DNA of 64,000 nucleotides from Parahalioglobus pacificus (GTDB lineage Bacteria; Pseudomonadota; Gammaproteobacteria; Pseudomonadales; Halieaceae): NCBI RefSeq assembly GCF_014652275.1, contig NZ_BMYM01000001.1, positions 806,001-870,000 on the forward strand. Reading direction: 5' to 3'. Below are positions 1-9,286 of this stretch, piece after piece. Each line of letters starts with the position of its first letter. Position 1 is the first letter of the stretch. Made by a program: the position numbers and the translations under genes. Below the pieces are notes generated by a model. That model was given only the letters and a program-made list of their open reading frames with translations, did no database searches and was not told the DNA's origin.

Positions 1-450
1 GCCAGTGCGGGTGTGAGTGCGCGGCTAGCGCGGGCAATGGCCGATCAAACGCCAGACCTGGTGATCGTGTGCCCTTCCAACCCTTTTGTCAGCATCGATC
101 CGATTCTCGGTGTTCCCGGTATGCGCTCCCTGCTGGACGCGTTGCAGGTGCCTGTGGTGGCAGTTTCGCCCATTGTGTCGGGTATGGCGATTAAAGGCCC
201 CGCCGCGAAAATGATGGAAGAACTGGGTATGCCCGTCACTGCGAGCGGCGTTGCGCAGCATTACGGCCAGCAACATCCGGGGCTGCTGGATGCCTTCGTG
301 ATCGATGAGAGTGACGCTACACTGGTAGCTGATTGTGAGAGCACCGGTGTGGAGGTGCATGTTATGCCGACGGTAATGCGCAGCCTGGGTGATAAGCAGG
401 CATTGGCAGATCGCCTCATTGCCCTGTGCGCGACGGGGACGGCGGACTAA
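1..450 (+). CDS. cofD: 2-phospho-L-lactate transferase CofD/FbiA, C-terminal part
   Basis: The reading frame is open from the first base of the window, so the gene starts upstream and only about 149 C-terminal codons are seen. CofD/FbiA joins the activated phospho-lactyl (or phosphoenolpyruvyl) group to the deazaflavin Fo, a late step of coenzyme F420 synthesis. The visible part carries the family's C-terminal core: a [16 protein letters not shown] stretch, a [20 protein letters not shown] stretch and a late FVIDESDA segment. The next genes are cofC and fbiC on the same strand, 4 and 5 bases apart, which makes an F420 operon. The family call is firm; the actual donor substrate cannot be read from this fragment. 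Confidence 0.9.
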   Translation, partial: ASAGVSARLARAMADQTPDLVIVCPSNPFVSIDPILGVPGMRSLLDALQVPVVAVSPIVSGMAIKGPAAKMMEELGMPVTASGVAQHYGQQHPGLLDAFVIDESDATLVADCESTGVEVHVMPTVMRSLGDKQALADRLIALCATGTAD

Positions 451-454
451 CCTG

Positions 455-1177
455 ATGTTGCACGCCTTGTTGCCACTCAAGGATTTGAGCAACGCCAAGA
501 CACGGCTCAGTGGTGTTTTGTCGCTGTCCCGGCGCAGGGCGCTGGCGCAGGCAATGGCCGAGGATGTGCTGCAGTGCTTGCTGCACCACCCGAAAATCAC
601 CACAGTCACGCTGCTATCACCCGACCCCGCCGCGCCTCATTTGGCGGCGTCATCGGGTGCGCGTTACTTGGATGAGCGTTCTCTAGGGTCCAGCGGCTTG
701 AATGGCGTGCTCACCGAAGCGCTCAGTCAGCAGGGTGACGCTGCGCTGCACCATCTGATTGCGCACGGGGACTTACCCGCGCTGAGCGCCGGTGACATCA
801 GTCTTGCTGTGGAAGCGCTGCAATCAACCGACGTAGTGATAGGGTCAGATCTGGCCGGGCAAGGGACTAATCTGCTGGCATTCAGGGGCGGGCGGCAGCC
901 GCAACTGGCCTTCGGCACAGATAGTTACACCCGTCATAGGGCTGCCGCCGAGCAGGCTGGTTTGATCTGCAAAAATTTGCAAACATCAGGGATCGGCTTT
1001 GATGTTGACGCACCTGCGGATCTGGCGACCTTATTGGCGCTTTACCGGAAAGGGGCGTTAGGGAACCACACCAGCCGCTTGTTGCAGGCGGGCTTGGCCG
1101 AGCGGCTGTCGCTGGTTATTGATAGCCTGCAAACCCAGCCCTGTGACGATGGGGCAGCGGAGCGTAGCGAGGGATAA
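455..1177 (+). CDS. cofC: 2-phospho-L-lactate (or PEP) guanylyltransferase CofC
   Basis: 240 residues. CofC activates 2-phospholactate, phosphoenolpyruvate or 3-phosphoglycerate with GTP to give the donor used by CofD. The nucleotidyltransferase fold shows in the N-terminal LLPLKDLSNAKTRLS (the K-R motif that binds the nucleotide), a central HGDLPAL metal/substrate loop, a GTNLL motif and a late FDVDAPADL motif. The frame stays open upstream into cofD, but the ATG at 455 gives the expected N-terminus directly at the first beta-strand and lies 4 bases after the cofD stop. The C-terminus is about 30 residues longer than the last recognisable motif. The stop is followed 5 bases later by fbiC, so the three genes are probably co-transcribed. 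Confidence 0.88.
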   Translation: MLHALLPLKDLSNAKTRLSGVLSLSRRRALAQAMAEDVLQCLLHHPKITTVTLLSPDPAAPHLAASSGARYLDERSLGSSGLNGVLTEALSQQGDAALHHLIAHGDLPALSAGDISLAVEALQSTDVVIGSDLAGQGTNLLAFRGGRQPQLAFGTDSYTRHRAAAEQAGLICKNLQTSGIGFDVDAPADLATLLALYRKGALGNHTSRLLQAGLAERLSLVIDSLQTQPCDDGAAERSEG

Positions 1178-1182
1178 TCGAG

Positions 1183-3699
1183 TTGGGGCAGCGCAGCACA
1201 GACGGTACATGGCCGGCCGCGCTCAGTGACGAGCAGGCAATGGCATTGGCTGACAATGCTGATACTGCTGCGCTGGCTGAGCGTGCTGCCGCCCTGCGTG
1301 ACCGTGCCTTTGGCAACACCATTACCTATTCGCCAAAGGTATTCATTCCCCTGACACAGCTGTGCCGGGATGTCTGCCACTACTGCACCTTTGCCCAGAC
1401 GCCGCGCAATCTCGGTAAGATCTATCTCAGCCCGCAAGAAGTGATTGATCTCTGCCAGCAGGGTGCATCTCAAGGATGTCATGAGGCGCTGTTCACACTG
1501 GGTGAAAAACCGGAGTTGCGTTACCGCGCTGCACGAGAAGCCCTTGCTGAGCTGGGTTTTGAGTCAACCCTCGCTTATGTCGCCCATGTGGCTGAGCGAG
1601 TACTCAAGGAGACAGGCTTACTGCCACACATCAATGCAGGTTGCATGGATGCGCAGGAGGTTGCCCAGTTGCGCCGCGTGAGCGCTTCTATGGGGATCAT
1701 GTTGGAGTCCGCTTCCTCGCGGCTGTGTGAAAAGGGCATGCCTCATTACGGCTCGCCCGACAAAGACCCCGCCGTTAGGTTGGAAACCATCGCACTGGCC
1801 GGCGCCGCAGCTGTGCCGTTTACCTCAGGTATCCTGATTGGCATCGGCGAGACACGCGCAGAGCGGATCGAATCATTGCTGGCACTGCGCAGCGAGCATC
1901 AGGTTCACGGCCATTTGCAAGAAGTGATTATCCAGAACTTCAGGGCCAAGGCTGGTACCAAGATGGCCGAGGCGCCCGAACCCGATCTTGACGACCTACT
2001 GTGGACCATCGCCGTTGCGCGCCTGATCTTCGGCCCGGAAGTCAGTATCCAGGCACCGCCCAATCTCAGCCCGGGGGTGTTGCCGCAGCTGGTGGCGGCG
2101 GGCATTAATGACTGGGGCGGTGTGTCACCCGTGACGCCAGACCATGTGAATCCGGAAGCGCCATGGCCCCACTTGCAGCAATTGGCTGACGAAACAGCCC
2201 GTGCGGGCAAGGGCCTGGAGCAGCGCCTCACTATCTATCCGCGCTTTATTCAAGCGGCCGAGACCTGGTTAGCGCCGGAAGTTGTACCCGCGGTGCTGCG
2301 GGCCAGCGACAGTGAGGGACTGGCGCGCGGCGATCTTTGGATAGCGGGCCAGAGTCAGGACGTACCCGCGCCCTTAAGTGCCCTCAAGGGTGCCGCAGTA
2401 TCAACTGAGGTTGCTGCCGTGATCGCGTTGTGCGAATCGGGTCAGCGTCCGAATGCGCAGCAGGTGGCGACGCTATTCAGTGCCAGGGGCAAAGACTTTG
2501 ATGCGGTCATCGCCGCGGCCGACAAAGCTCGCAGTCAGCGCTGTGGCGACACCGTTAGCTATGTCGTCAATCGCAATATCAACTACACCAATGTGTGTTA
2601 CTACAACTGTCGTTTCTGCGCCTTTTCCAAAGGGCGTGCCAGCGATGATCTTCGCGGAAAACCTTACGACATCAGTGGCGATGAGATTGCCAGGCGGTGC
2701 AGAGAGGCCTGGCAGCGCGGCGCCACCGAAGTCTGCATGCAGGGCGGCATCCATCCCGATTACACCGGCAAGACCTATCTAACGATTCTGGAAACTGTGC
2801 GCGCGGCAGTGCCGGATATGCATATTCATGCCTTCTCCCCACTCGAGGTATGGCAGGGCGCCGAAACGCTGGGGCTCGATCTGTCGACCTACCTAGGTCG
2901 TTTGCGCGAAGCGGGGCTGAATACATTGCCGGGCACGGCCGCCGAGGTCTTGCATGACGATGTTCGCGCAACCCTGTGTGCAGATAAATTAAATAGCGCC
3001 CAGTGGTTAGAAGTGATGGAGGCGGCCCACGGGCAGGGCTTTAAAACCACAGCCACCATCATGTTCGGCCATATCGATGGACCCGAGCACTGGGCCGAGC
3101 ACTTGCTGGCCGTGCGAGACCTCCAGGCGCGCACGGGCGGCTTTACCGAATTCGTGCCGCTGCCCTATGTGGCAGATGAGGCGCCGCTGTACCGGAGAGG
3201 GCAGTCGCGCCGCGGCCCGAGTTTCCGTGAGGCGGTACTCATGCACGCAGTAGCGCGGCTGGTGTTCAACGGGCTGATCGATAATATTCAGGTATCCTGG
3301 GTCAAAATGGGGCGCGAAGGCGCTGCCTACTGCCTGCGGGCGGGTGCCAATGATCTCGGAGGCAGCTTGATGAACGAGAGTATTACCCGGGCCGCTGGCG
3401 CCAGCCACGGACAGGAATGGTCGCCCTTTACCATGGTGGATTACATCTCGGCCATTGGGCGAACGCCTCGGATGAGAAACACCCTGTATGGTGATGTATC
3501 GCCTGAGCGTGAACGGCTGGCACATCGGCCATCTCAACTCTTACCCATCGTGAACGCGCCTGCAGGTAAGACGCAGTCCAACAAGCGACCTTTGCAGTTG
3601 GCTGCGGCCGAGCAGACTCAACAACCCCGGCAGCACCCGGCATCACAGAGCCGGGCAGCGCCACCGCAGCAGGTGGTAATGCTCGCCGCCTGCAACTAG
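1183..3699 (+). CDS. fbiC: Fo synthase, fused CofG-CofH (FbiC)
   Basis: 838 residues with two radical-SAM halves. The N-terminal CofG-like half has the CxxxCxxC cluster motif at C61, C65 and C68; the CofH-like half has C472, C476 and C479. FbiC makes the deazaflavin chromophore Fo from tyrosine and the flavin precursor 5-amino-6-ribitylaminouracil. A single polypeptide is the form usual in actinobacteria; archaea and cyanobacteria use separate CofG and CofH. The start is TTG at 1183, with an AGGGA about 9 bases upstream; no ATG fits the N-terminal homology better. Residues 790-838 form a Gln/Ala/Pro-rich tail that looks unstructured and lineage-specific. With cofD and cofC just upstream, the window contains most of the F420 pathway; the gamma-glutamyl ligase (cofE/fbiB) is not seen and may lie upstream. 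Confidence 0.93.
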   Translation: MGQRSTDGTWPAALSDEQAMALADNADTAALAERAAALRDRAFGNTITYSPKVFIPLTQLCRDVCHYCTFAQTPRNLGKIYLSPQEVIDLCQQGASQGCHEALFTLGEKPELRYRAAREALAELGFESTLAYVAHVAERVLKETGLLPHINAGCMDAQEVAQLRRVSASMGIMLESASSRLCEKGMPHYGSPDKDPAVRLETIALAGAAAVPFTSGILIGIGETRAERIESLLALRSEHQVHGHLQEVIIQNFRAKAGTKMAEAPEPDLDDLLWTIAVARLIFGPEVSIQAPPNLSPGVLPQLVAAGINDWGGVSPVTPDHVNPEAPWPHLQQLADETARAGKGLEQRLTIYPRFIQAAETWLAPEVVPAVLRASDSEGLARGDLWIAGQSQDVPAPLSALKGAAVSTEVAAVIALCESGQRPNAQQVATLFSARGKDFDAVIAAADKARSQRCGDTVSYVVNRNINYTNVCYYNCRFCAFSKGRASDDLRGKPYDISGDEIARRCREAWQRGATEVCMQGGIHPDYTGKTYLTILETVRAAVPDMHIHAFSPLEVWQGAETLGLDLSTYLGRLREAGLNTLPGTAAEVLHDDVRATLCADKLNSAQWLEVMEAAHGQGFKTTATIMFGHIDGPEHWAEHLLAVRDLQARTGGFTEFVPLPYVADEAPLYRRGQSRRGPSFREAVLMHAVARLVFNGLIDNIQVSWVKMGREGAAYCLRAGANDLGGSLMNESITRAAGASHGQEWSPFTMVDYISAIGRTPRMRNTLYGDVSPERERLAHRPSQLLPIVNAPAGKTQSNKRPLQLAAAEQTQQPRQHPASQSRAAPPQQVVMLAACN

Positions 3700-3710
3700 C
3701 GCGACCCTGT

Positions 3711-4421
3711 ATGGCCAATCCGCGGGAAATCGCGCTGGATGCATCCTGGCTAGTCCCGCTTGGCGAAGAGTTCGATCAGCCTTACATGAGACAGCTGCGC
3801 CAGTTTCTGGTGGCTGAAAAATCCGCCGGCAAAACCATTTTCCCCCGTGGTGACCAGTTTTTCGCCGCATTGAATCAGACACCGCTGTCGGCAGTGAAAG
3901 TGGTGGTGCTGGGTCAGGACCCCTACCACGGCGACGGTCAGGCTCACGGTTTGAGCTTCTCGGTGTTACCCGGCGTGCGCGTGCCGCCCTCATTGCAGAA
4001 CATTTATCGGGAGCTTGCCAGCGATACCGGGTTTACGGCCCCTGAACACGGCTTTCTCAAACCCTGGGCCGATCAGGGTGTGCTGCTGTTAAACAGCGTG
4101 CTGTCTGTGGAGCGCGGGTTGGCTGCATCCCACCAAGGGCAGGGTTGGGAGCGCTTTACTGACGCCGTCATTCGCACCGTCAATGAGCATTGCGAGGGCG
4201 TTGTGTTCATGCTGTGGGGCAGTTATGCCCAGAAAAAGGGCGCCATGGTTGATCAACGCAAACATTGCGTACTAAAAGCGCCACATCCTTCACCCCTGTC
4301 GGCGCATCGGGGTTTCCTAGGCTGCGGTCATTTTTCCAAGGCCAATGCCTACCTTAAGCAACAGGGAAAAACGCCCATTGACTGGCAGCTGCCCTTCGAG
4401 GTGAAGGCGGGCGGCGTTTAG
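3711..4421 (+). CDS. ung: uracil-DNA glycosylase
   Basis: 236 residues, normal length for family 1 UDG. It removes uracil from DNA to start base-excision repair. The water-activating motif GQDPYHG is at residues 68-74 (catalytic Asp70), and the minor-groove loop [11 protein letters not shown] begins at His192. The start is the ATG at 3711, 11 bases after the fbiC stop; no strong ribosome site is visible, so it may be read through from the F420 operon. It converges with ygfZ, and the two stop codons overlap by four bases. Confidence 0.97.
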   Translation: MANPREIALDASWLVPLGEEFDQPYMRQLRQFLVAEKSAGKTIFPRGDQFFAALNQTPLSAVKVVVLGQDPYHGDGQAHGLSFSVLPGVRVPPSLQNIYRELASDTGFTAPEHGFLKPWADQGVLLLNSVLSVERGLAASHQGQGWERFTDAVIRTVNEHCEGVVFMLWGSYAQKKGAMVDQRKHCVLKAPHPSPLSAHRGFLGCGHFSKANAYLKQQGKTPIDWQLPFEVKAGGV

Positions 4422-5341
4422 TCTGCGCTGATGGTGTAGGGCAGCGGTAGCGCGCTGAAGTGCAGGGCCGGCTCCGCTTCACAGGATGCGGAGGCGATAT
4501 CGATCTCCGGTTTCATATACAGCAGCAGATGGCTGTTGTTATCACTATCATTACTGCGGTTAATGATTGTAGCTACGGGCTTGCCACTGTCAGTGTCCAG
4601 CAGTGTGTCGCAGTCAGCCGGGAGTGTCCCACTGCTGACAGCTGGCAATACCCGCTTTTTTGACTTTCCCTTGTAGTGCAGGCGTGCGACCACCTCTTGG
4701 CCGGTGTAGCAGCCCTTGGTGAAGCTTATATGACCGGTTAGGTCGAAGTTCAGATTCTGCGGCACGTATTCGCCCGACTGTTCTGCCTCTATACGTGCCA
4801 GACCCTGATCCACCGTCAGCGCCTGCCATTGCGCGTCGCTACCCGCGGTGCAAGCTGCGCTGATGTCTGTGAGCATTGCGCTATCGGCCTTGGCGTAGCA
4901 CTCGAACATCTTTCCTTCTGTGTCCAGTTGCATGACATAGCCATCGGGCGTCTGGCAACGTGCATACTGTTCTTGCGGCACCTCGCCAACAGTGGCCGCG
5001 ATCGTGTCCGCTGCGTTGTCGCCGTAGCAGCCGGCCATGACCCAGTCCCCGACGGGCGTGAGCTCCGCTTTCGAAAACAGAATGTATTTCTTCAGGTGGT
5101 CGCAGAGTATCTCTGCAACCGAAGCTCTCACTCTGATTTGCAGTTGGTCGGCACCGGTCAGGTGGCACATGAGATCAGCGACGACGCGACCCTGGGGTGT
5201 GCATATCAGCGCGGGCAGCGCCTTACGTGTGCTTAGGGCTGCGGTGTCGCCAGTGGCCTGCCCCTGCAGGAATGAAAGGGCGTCTGGTCCCTGCAGGTTC
5301 AGCAGTGATTCTTGGTTCAATGCAGTGAAGAAAACGCTCAA
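4418..5341 (-). CDS. ygfZ: folate-binding YgfZ-like protein (tRNA modification / Fe-S maintenance)
   Basis: 307 residues of the GcvT-like fold. YgfZ uses tetrahydrofolate and supports Fe-S enzymes such as MiaB in Escherichia coli. The diagnostic KGCYTGQE motif is at residues 209-216 with the conserved Cys211. The N-terminal [18 protein letters not shown] segment is also typical. The gene is divergent from sdhE across about 134 bases and convergent with ung. The ygfZ / sdhE divergent pair is a common gammaproteobacterial arrangement, which supports the call. Confidence 0.93.
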   Translation of the reverse strand: MSVFFTALNQESLLNLQGPDALSFLQGQATGDTAALSTRKALPALICTPQGRVVADLMCHLTGADQLQIRVRASVAEILCDHLKKYILFSKAELTPVGDWVMAGCYGDNAADTIAATVGEVPQEQYARCQTPDGYVMQLDTEGKMFECYAKADSAMLTDISAACTAGSDAQWQALTVDQGLARIEAEQSGEYVPQNLNFDLTGHISFTKGCYTGQEVVARLHYKGKSKKRVLPAVSSGTLPADCDTLLDTDSGKPVATIINRSNDSDNNSHLLLYMKPEIDIASASCEAEPALHFSALPLPYTISAD

Positions 5342-5475
5342 GATGCGGTATCCATTGGGTCTGTGGTGCTCATCATAATCCGGGTTGCCCTGACTGTCTT
5401 GCGAGAGCCCGAATCTGCTTCCTTTGGCGCTATAATGCGCGACTTTGATGATGTACGTGCGGGAATTCGATAGGG

Positions 5476-5739
5476 ATGATAGACGAGCAGGAAGTGAACA
5501 GAATGCGCTGGGCCAGTCGACGCGGCATGCTGGAACTGGACCTCGTGCTCGAGCCCTTCGTTAATGAGCGCTATCGTGACTTGTCCGAGCAGGACAGAGA
5601 GCGCTACCGAGCGCTGATGCACTGCCAGGATCAGGAGATGTTCGGCTGGTTCCTGCGCAAGGAGCGTCCCGATGATCCCGAAATCGCCGCCATCGTCAGC
5701 CTTATCCTCGAGCACGCCCGATCTCGTTCTAAGGTGTAA
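5476..5739 (+). CDS. sdhE: succinate dehydrogenase flavinylation factor SdhE (YgfY)
   Basis: 87 residues, the usual length for the DUF339/SDH5 family. SdhE promotes covalent attachment of FAD to the flavoprotein subunits of succinate dehydrogenase and fumarate reductase. The conserved RGMLELD patch (RGxxE motif) is at residues 16-22, and the FGWFL hydrophobic motif is near residue 55. The gene overlaps the following ygfX-like gene by about 68 bases, which suggests translational coupling of this known pair. Confidence 0.93.
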   Translation: MIDEQEVNRMRWASRRGMLELDLVLEPFVNERYRDLSEQDRERYRALMHCQDQEMFGWFLRKERPDDPEIAAIVSLILEHARSRSKV

Positions 5740-6136
5740 CCCATCCCGATACCGGCAGCAGCTGGTGATAGCGCTGTGCGTATTGCTGCTGGCGATTCAA
5801 ATGCAGGTACTCTGGTCGGGGCAGTGGATGCTGGGTTTTGCCGCGGCCCTGCTTGTAGTGGCAGCCCTCATCGCCACTTGGCGCCAACCGTTTCCCTTTG
5901 GGGTGCTCTACCAAGTCGGCTCTCTCTGGCACTGGTGTCCCCAGGGTCTTAATGGACACGTCTTTGTTGTGAAGGTAGAACTCTTGCACGAGCGCGCGCC
6001 GCTGTGCAGTTTCCTGAGGCTGAGCGACCCAGAGTACCCTGTCTGCTTGCTGGCAGTTTTTCACGACAGCATCGACAGACCAACCCTCAGCGCGCTGCGC
6101 CGGCAGCTGCGCCTGAACAGTTCGTTGTCTCAGTGA
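5672..6136 (+). CDS. ygfX: YgfX-like inner-membrane protein
   Basis: 154 residues if started at the ATG at 5672, inside sdhE. YgfX (CptA) is a small membrane protein encoded with SdhE; in E. coli it has been linked to a toxin-like effect on FtsZ and MreB. Two closely spaced membrane segments lie at about residues 31-49 and 52-70, preceded by an LRCNPSRY motif like the family's LRPS start, and followed by a soluble C-terminal part. The true start is uncertain: no ATG follows before the conserved LRCNPSRY, so translation must begin within sdhE or at a non-ATG codon. It converges on nadB with a 7-base overlap. Confidence 0.75.
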   Translation: MIPKSPPSSALSSSTPDLVLRCNPSRYRQQLVIALCVLLLAIQMQVLWSGQWMLGFAAALLVVAALIATWRQPFPFGVLYQVGSLWHWCPQGLNGHVFVVKVELLHERAPLCSFLRLSDPEYPVCLLAVFHDSIDRPTLSALRRQLRLNSSLSQ

Positions 6137-7734
6137 TCGCCCAGTGGCGAGTGGTCGGGGGTGAGAATGGTGTCTTTGGCGTCGCGCAATGCCTCGGGGT
6201 AGTCGAGGGTGTAGTGCAGGCCGCGACTTTCTTTGCGCTCTATAGCGCAGCGAATCATTAACTCAGCCACCATCGCGAGGTTGCGCAGTTCCAGCAGGTC
6301 ATTGCTGACCTTGTAGTTTCCGTAGTACTCCGCGATTTCAGATTGCAACACATCGACACGGTGACGGGCACGCTGCAAGCGCTTGTTGGTGCGAACGATG
6401 CCCACGTAATCCCACATGAATCGACGCAGCTCATCCCAGTTGTGGGAGATGACCACGTCTTCATCGGAATCTGTCACCTGGCTTTCGTCCCAGGGTGCGG
6501 TGGGCGTCGGCGCCGCAACAGTGTCCAGATGTTCGCTGATATGCTGAGCCGCCGCCTCGGCATACACAATGCACTCCAGCAGGGAGTTGCTGGCCATACG
6601 ATTGGCCCCGTGCAAGCCGGTGCAAGAGGATTCCCCCACAACGTAGAGGCCCTGCACGTCGGTACGGCTGTGTTGATCCACGATAACGCCGCCGCAGGTG
6701 TAGTGTGCCGCGGGAACAACCGGGATCGGCTCGGCTGCGATATCAATACTAAACTCCGCGCAGCGCGCCATGACGGTGGGGAAGTGGTGGGCAAGGAACT
6801 CCCGGGGTCGGTGTGAGATATCCAGATAGACGCAATCAACACCCAGGCGTTTCATCTCGTGGTCGATGGCCCGGGCAACGATGTCTCGTGGTGCTAACTC
6901 TCCGCGCTCGTCAAAGTGGTGCATGAAGGGCTCGCCCGTGGGTAGCAGTAGTCTTGCGCCTTCACCCCGCAGCGCCTCGGTGACCAGAAACGATTTGGCC
7001 TTGGGGTGGTAGAGGCAGGTGGGGTGAAACTGATTGAACTCAAGGTTTGCAACCCGGCATCCAGCGCGCCAAGCCATGGCGATACCGTCACCGCTGGCAC
7101 CGTCAGGGTTGCTGGTGTACAGATAGGCTTTGCTCGCGCCCCCGGTGGCCAGCACCACGGAGCGCGCCAGGAACAGGTCAACGCGGTCGCGTTCCTGGTC
7201 GAGAATATAAGCGCCCACGCAGCGACCGTCCTGGATGACCAGGTCAACAGCGACGCGCTGGGTGTATATCTCAATGTTGTCGGCCGCCTGCGCTTTTTCT
7301 GTCAGCACTTCGGAGATGGCGCGTCCAGTGCGGTCCGCCGCATGGATGATGCGCCTGTGGCTGTGTCCGCCCTCCATCGTGAGATGGAACTCACGCAATT
7401 CAGGGTCCGGCTGATCCTCCCGCAGGTCGAAATCCACGCCCTGGCTAACCAGCCATTCCACGCATCTGCGACTGTTTCGAACGGTAAATTCGACAGCATC
7501 CCGGTGGCACAAGCCCGCGCCCGCCGTCAGCGTGTCTTCCACGTGCGAGTCGACAGTGTCACGGTCGTGCAGTACCGCAGCCATTCCACCTTGGGCCCAG
7601 TAGGTAGAGCCCTGATTGAGGTCTGCCTTGGACAGCAAGGCCACGCGGCAGCTGTCGGGCAAGTGCAGGGCAGCACTGAGACCAGCGGCGCCGCTGCCTA
7701 TCACCAGTACGTCATGTTGCAATTGTTGAGGCAC
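6130..7734 (-). CDS. nadB: L-aspartate oxidase
   Basis: 534 residues, standard length. NadB oxidises L-aspartate to iminoaspartate, the first step of de novo NAD synthesis. The FAD-binding GSGAAG motif is at residues 13-18; [12 protein letters not shown], the [14 protein letters not shown] segment with catalytic His/Arg and the [13 protein letters not shown] motif follow. Translation starts at GTG (7732-7734). It is divergent from rpoE, the classic gammaproteobacterial arrangement, with about 310 bases between that hold the candidate sigma-E promoters. Confidence 0.97.
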   Translation of the reverse strand: MPQQLQHDVLVIGSGAAGLSAALHLPDSCRVALLSKADLNQGSTYWAQGGMAAVLHDRDTVDSHVEDTLTAGAGLCHRDAVEFTVRNSRRCVEWLVSQGVDFDLREDQPDPELREFHLTMEGGHSHRRIIHAADRTGRAISEVLTEKAQAADNIEIYTQRVAVDLVIQDGRCVGAYILDQERDRVDLFLARSVVLATGGASKAYLYTSNPDGASGDGIAMAWRAGCRVANLEFNQFHPTCLYHPKAKSFLVTEALRGEGARLLLPTGEPFMHHFDERGELAPRDIVARAIDHEMKRLGVDCVYLDISHRPREFLAHHFPTVMARCAEFSIDIAAEPIPVVPAAHYTCGGVIVDQHSRTDVQGLYVVGESSCTGLHGANRMASNSLLECIVYAEAAAQHISEHLDTVAAPTPTAPWDESQVTDSDEDVVISHNWDELRRFMWDYVGIVRTNKRLQRARHRVDVLQSEIAEYYGNYKVSNDLLELRNLAMVAELMIRCAIERKESRGLHYTLDYPEALRDAKDTILTPDHSPLGDH

Positions 7735-7853
7735 AGCCGGGTGCTTGCTCCCTGTTCAGTTGAAAACTATTATTTATCTCAATGACTTAGCTGCGATATC
7801 TCGCTGGGTCGTGAGTATAGCCACAGTCACTGCCCAGAGGAATTGATGCCGCG

Positions 7854-7881
7854 GGAACTTTTTCCACTGCCAGCCCTCTCA
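7854..7881 (+). promoter_or_regulatory. candidate sigma-E promoter, distal
   Basis: GGAACTT at 7854-7860, then 15 bases, then a CTCTCA box at 7876-7881 that fits the loose sigma-E pattern xTCxxA. It lies about 165 bases upstream of rpoE. The -35 box is perfect and the -10 box is weaker than in the proximal site at 7955. Autoregulation of rpoE by sigma-E is established in E. coli and Pseudomonas; use of this site is inferred. Confidence 0.5.
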
Positions 7882-7896
7882 GTCCCCGGCTGCGGG

Positions 7897-8049
7897 ATGA
7901 CCCCCTGTGCGCTAAGCGCGTCTGCTGATGTGGCGACGGGCTGCGCTGAACGGTGGAACTTAATGCAGGCGTTGGGGTCTACGTTTACGGAAGCAAGGTG
8001 TATCACCGGGACGGTCGTGTCTTGGGCTAGGGAGAGTGCACAGGCATGA
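7897..8049 (+). CDS. possible leader peptide overlapping rpoE (RseD-like position)
   Basis: An open frame runs to a TGA that overlaps the rpoE ATG in an ATGA junction at 8046-8049. From the ATG at 7897 it would give 50 residues, starting just after the predicted distal promoter start. In E. coli a short leader peptide gene, rseD, is similarly coupled to rpoE. No sequence resemblance to RseD is claimed; the only evidence is the overlap and length. Transcripts from the proximal promoter would not carry this start codon. It may be chance. Confidence 0.25.
   Translation: MTPCALSASADVATGCAERWNLMQALGSTFTEARCITGTVVSWARESAQA
7955..7982 (+). promoter_or_regulatory. candidate sigma-E promoter, proximal (near-consensus)
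   Basis: GGAACTT at 7955-7961, exactly 15 bases, then GTCTAC at 7977-7982. This differs by one base from the sigma-E pattern GGAACTT-N15-GTCTAA. It would start transcription near 7989 and give a leader of roughly 57 bases before the rpoE ATG at 8046. Its position fits the sigma-E-dependent promoter that drives its own operon in related bacteria. Confidence 0.7.
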
Positions 8050-8630
8050 CAGCCGAAGTGACGGACAAGCAGCTCGTCGCTCGGGTACAGAAGGGCGACA
8101 GTCGGGCATTTGATATGTTGGTGATGAAGTACCAGCAACGCATCATGGCGCTGATTAGCCGATACGTACACGATGCGGATGAGGTACAGGACGTAGCACA
8201 GGAGGCCTTTATTAAGGCCTACAAGGCACTGCCGCGGTTCCGAGGAGACAGCGCGTTCTACACCTGGCTTTACCGAATTGCCGTCAACACGGCCAAGAAT
8301 CATCTGGTTTCCCGCTCGAGAAGGCCCCCCGGGTCGGATGTAGACCTGAGCGATGCTGAATATCTAGAGGGCGGTGCTGGCTTACGTGAGCTGGAAAACC
8401 CCGAAAACCGTCTCTTTGGCGATGAGCTAAAGCAGGTGGTCGAGCAGGCCATATCCGGTCTGCCGGACGATTTGCGCACAGCGGTGACGCTGCGCGAGTT
8501 TGATGGCCTGAGCTATGAGGATATTGCTGATGTCATGGACTGCCCGGTGGGTACCGTGAGATCACGTATTTTTCGAGCGCGGGATGCCATTGATAAACAG
8601 GTTCGCGAGCAGCTCGAAGGGGAGCGCTGA
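8046..8630 (+). CDS. rpoE: envelope-stress sigma factor RpoE/AlgU
   Basis: 194 residues, the usual ECF sigma-E length. It directs RNA polymerase to envelope-stress promoters of the GGAACTT/TCTxA type. Sigma region 2 contains DVAQEAFIKAYKALPRFRGDSAFYTWL-type sequence (residues about 55-80), and region 4 contains LPDDLRTAVTLREFDGLSYEDIA and GTVRSRIFRARDAI. It heads the operon with mucA, mucB, rseC and mucD. Two candidate sigma-E promoters lie upstream, so positive autoregulation is likely. Confidence 0.97.
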   Translation: MTAEVTDKQLVARVQKGDSRAFDMLVMKYQQRIMALISRYVHDADEVQDVAQEAFIKAYKALPRFRGDSAFYTWLYRIAVNTAKNHLVSRSRRPPGSDVDLSDAEYLEGGAGLRELENPENRLFGDELKQVVEQAISGLPDDLRTAVTLREFDGLSYEDIADVMDCPVGTVRSRIFRARDAIDKQVREQLEGER

Positions 8631-8698
8631 GCACGTGAACGCAGGCATGGGAAAACTGTGCACCAGACCGTTATCGCGCCAGGCGCGGAGGATGACAC

Positions 8699-9286
8699 AT
8701 GAGTGAAAAATTGCGGGAGTCACTGTCCGCATTGATGGATGACGAGGCGGATGAGCTCGAGCTTGAGCGCGTCTTGTCGCAGATTTCTCAGAACGATGAG
8801 CTGCGCTCGTCCTGGCAGGGTTACCACCATGCCCGGGATGCAGCAGCGGGTCAGGCCAGCACGTTTACAGGCATAGACATCTCTGCGCGTGTGCGTGAAG
8901 CCATTGCTCAGGATGGGGCGACGGCCCAGGGTAAGGCTCCCTGGTGGCGGCCAGTGGCGAGTTTCGCCGTGGCGGCATCAGTTATGGCAACGGTGGGTCT
9001 CGGTGGGCAGCAGCTCAGCCAGCTGAATTCTGGTTACCAGGACCGCAGCAGTTATGCCGGGAATGTATCGCCGGTGGGCTTACACAATGCAGTAGGTGCC
9101 ACGCCGATGCGTGCCAGCTACGGCACGCGCTCTGTGCCGGCGCTTCAACCCGCGACCAATGAGGCTTATCGCGAGTTAGCCAGACAGCGCCTGAAGCAGT
9201 ATGGCCAGTCTCACGCCGAACAAGCGGCGCTGAACACACCGCAGGGGCTGATCCACTTTGCACGCGTGGAGAGGATTACCGAGTGA
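8699..9286 (+). CDS. mucA: anti-sigma-E factor MucA/RseA
   Basis: 195 residues. The cytoplasmic N-terminus (SEKLRESLSALMDDEADELELERVL region) matches the sigma-binding domain of RseA/MucA. A single membrane segment spans about residues 82-103, and the rest is periplasmic. It holds sigma-E at the membrane until DegS/AlgW and RseP cut it. The stop overlaps the mucB start by four bases. The gap from rpoE is 68 bases. Either symbol, rseA or mucA, would be suitable. Confidence 0.93.
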   Translation: MSEKLRESLSALMDDEADELELERVLSQISQNDELRSSWQGYHHARDAAAGQASTFTGIDISARVREAIAQDGATAQGKAPWWRPVASFAVAASVMATVGLGGQQLSQLNSGYQDRSSYAGNVSPVGLHNAVGATPMRASYGTRSVPALQPATNEAYRELARQRLKQYGQSHAEQAALNTPQGLIHFARVERITE

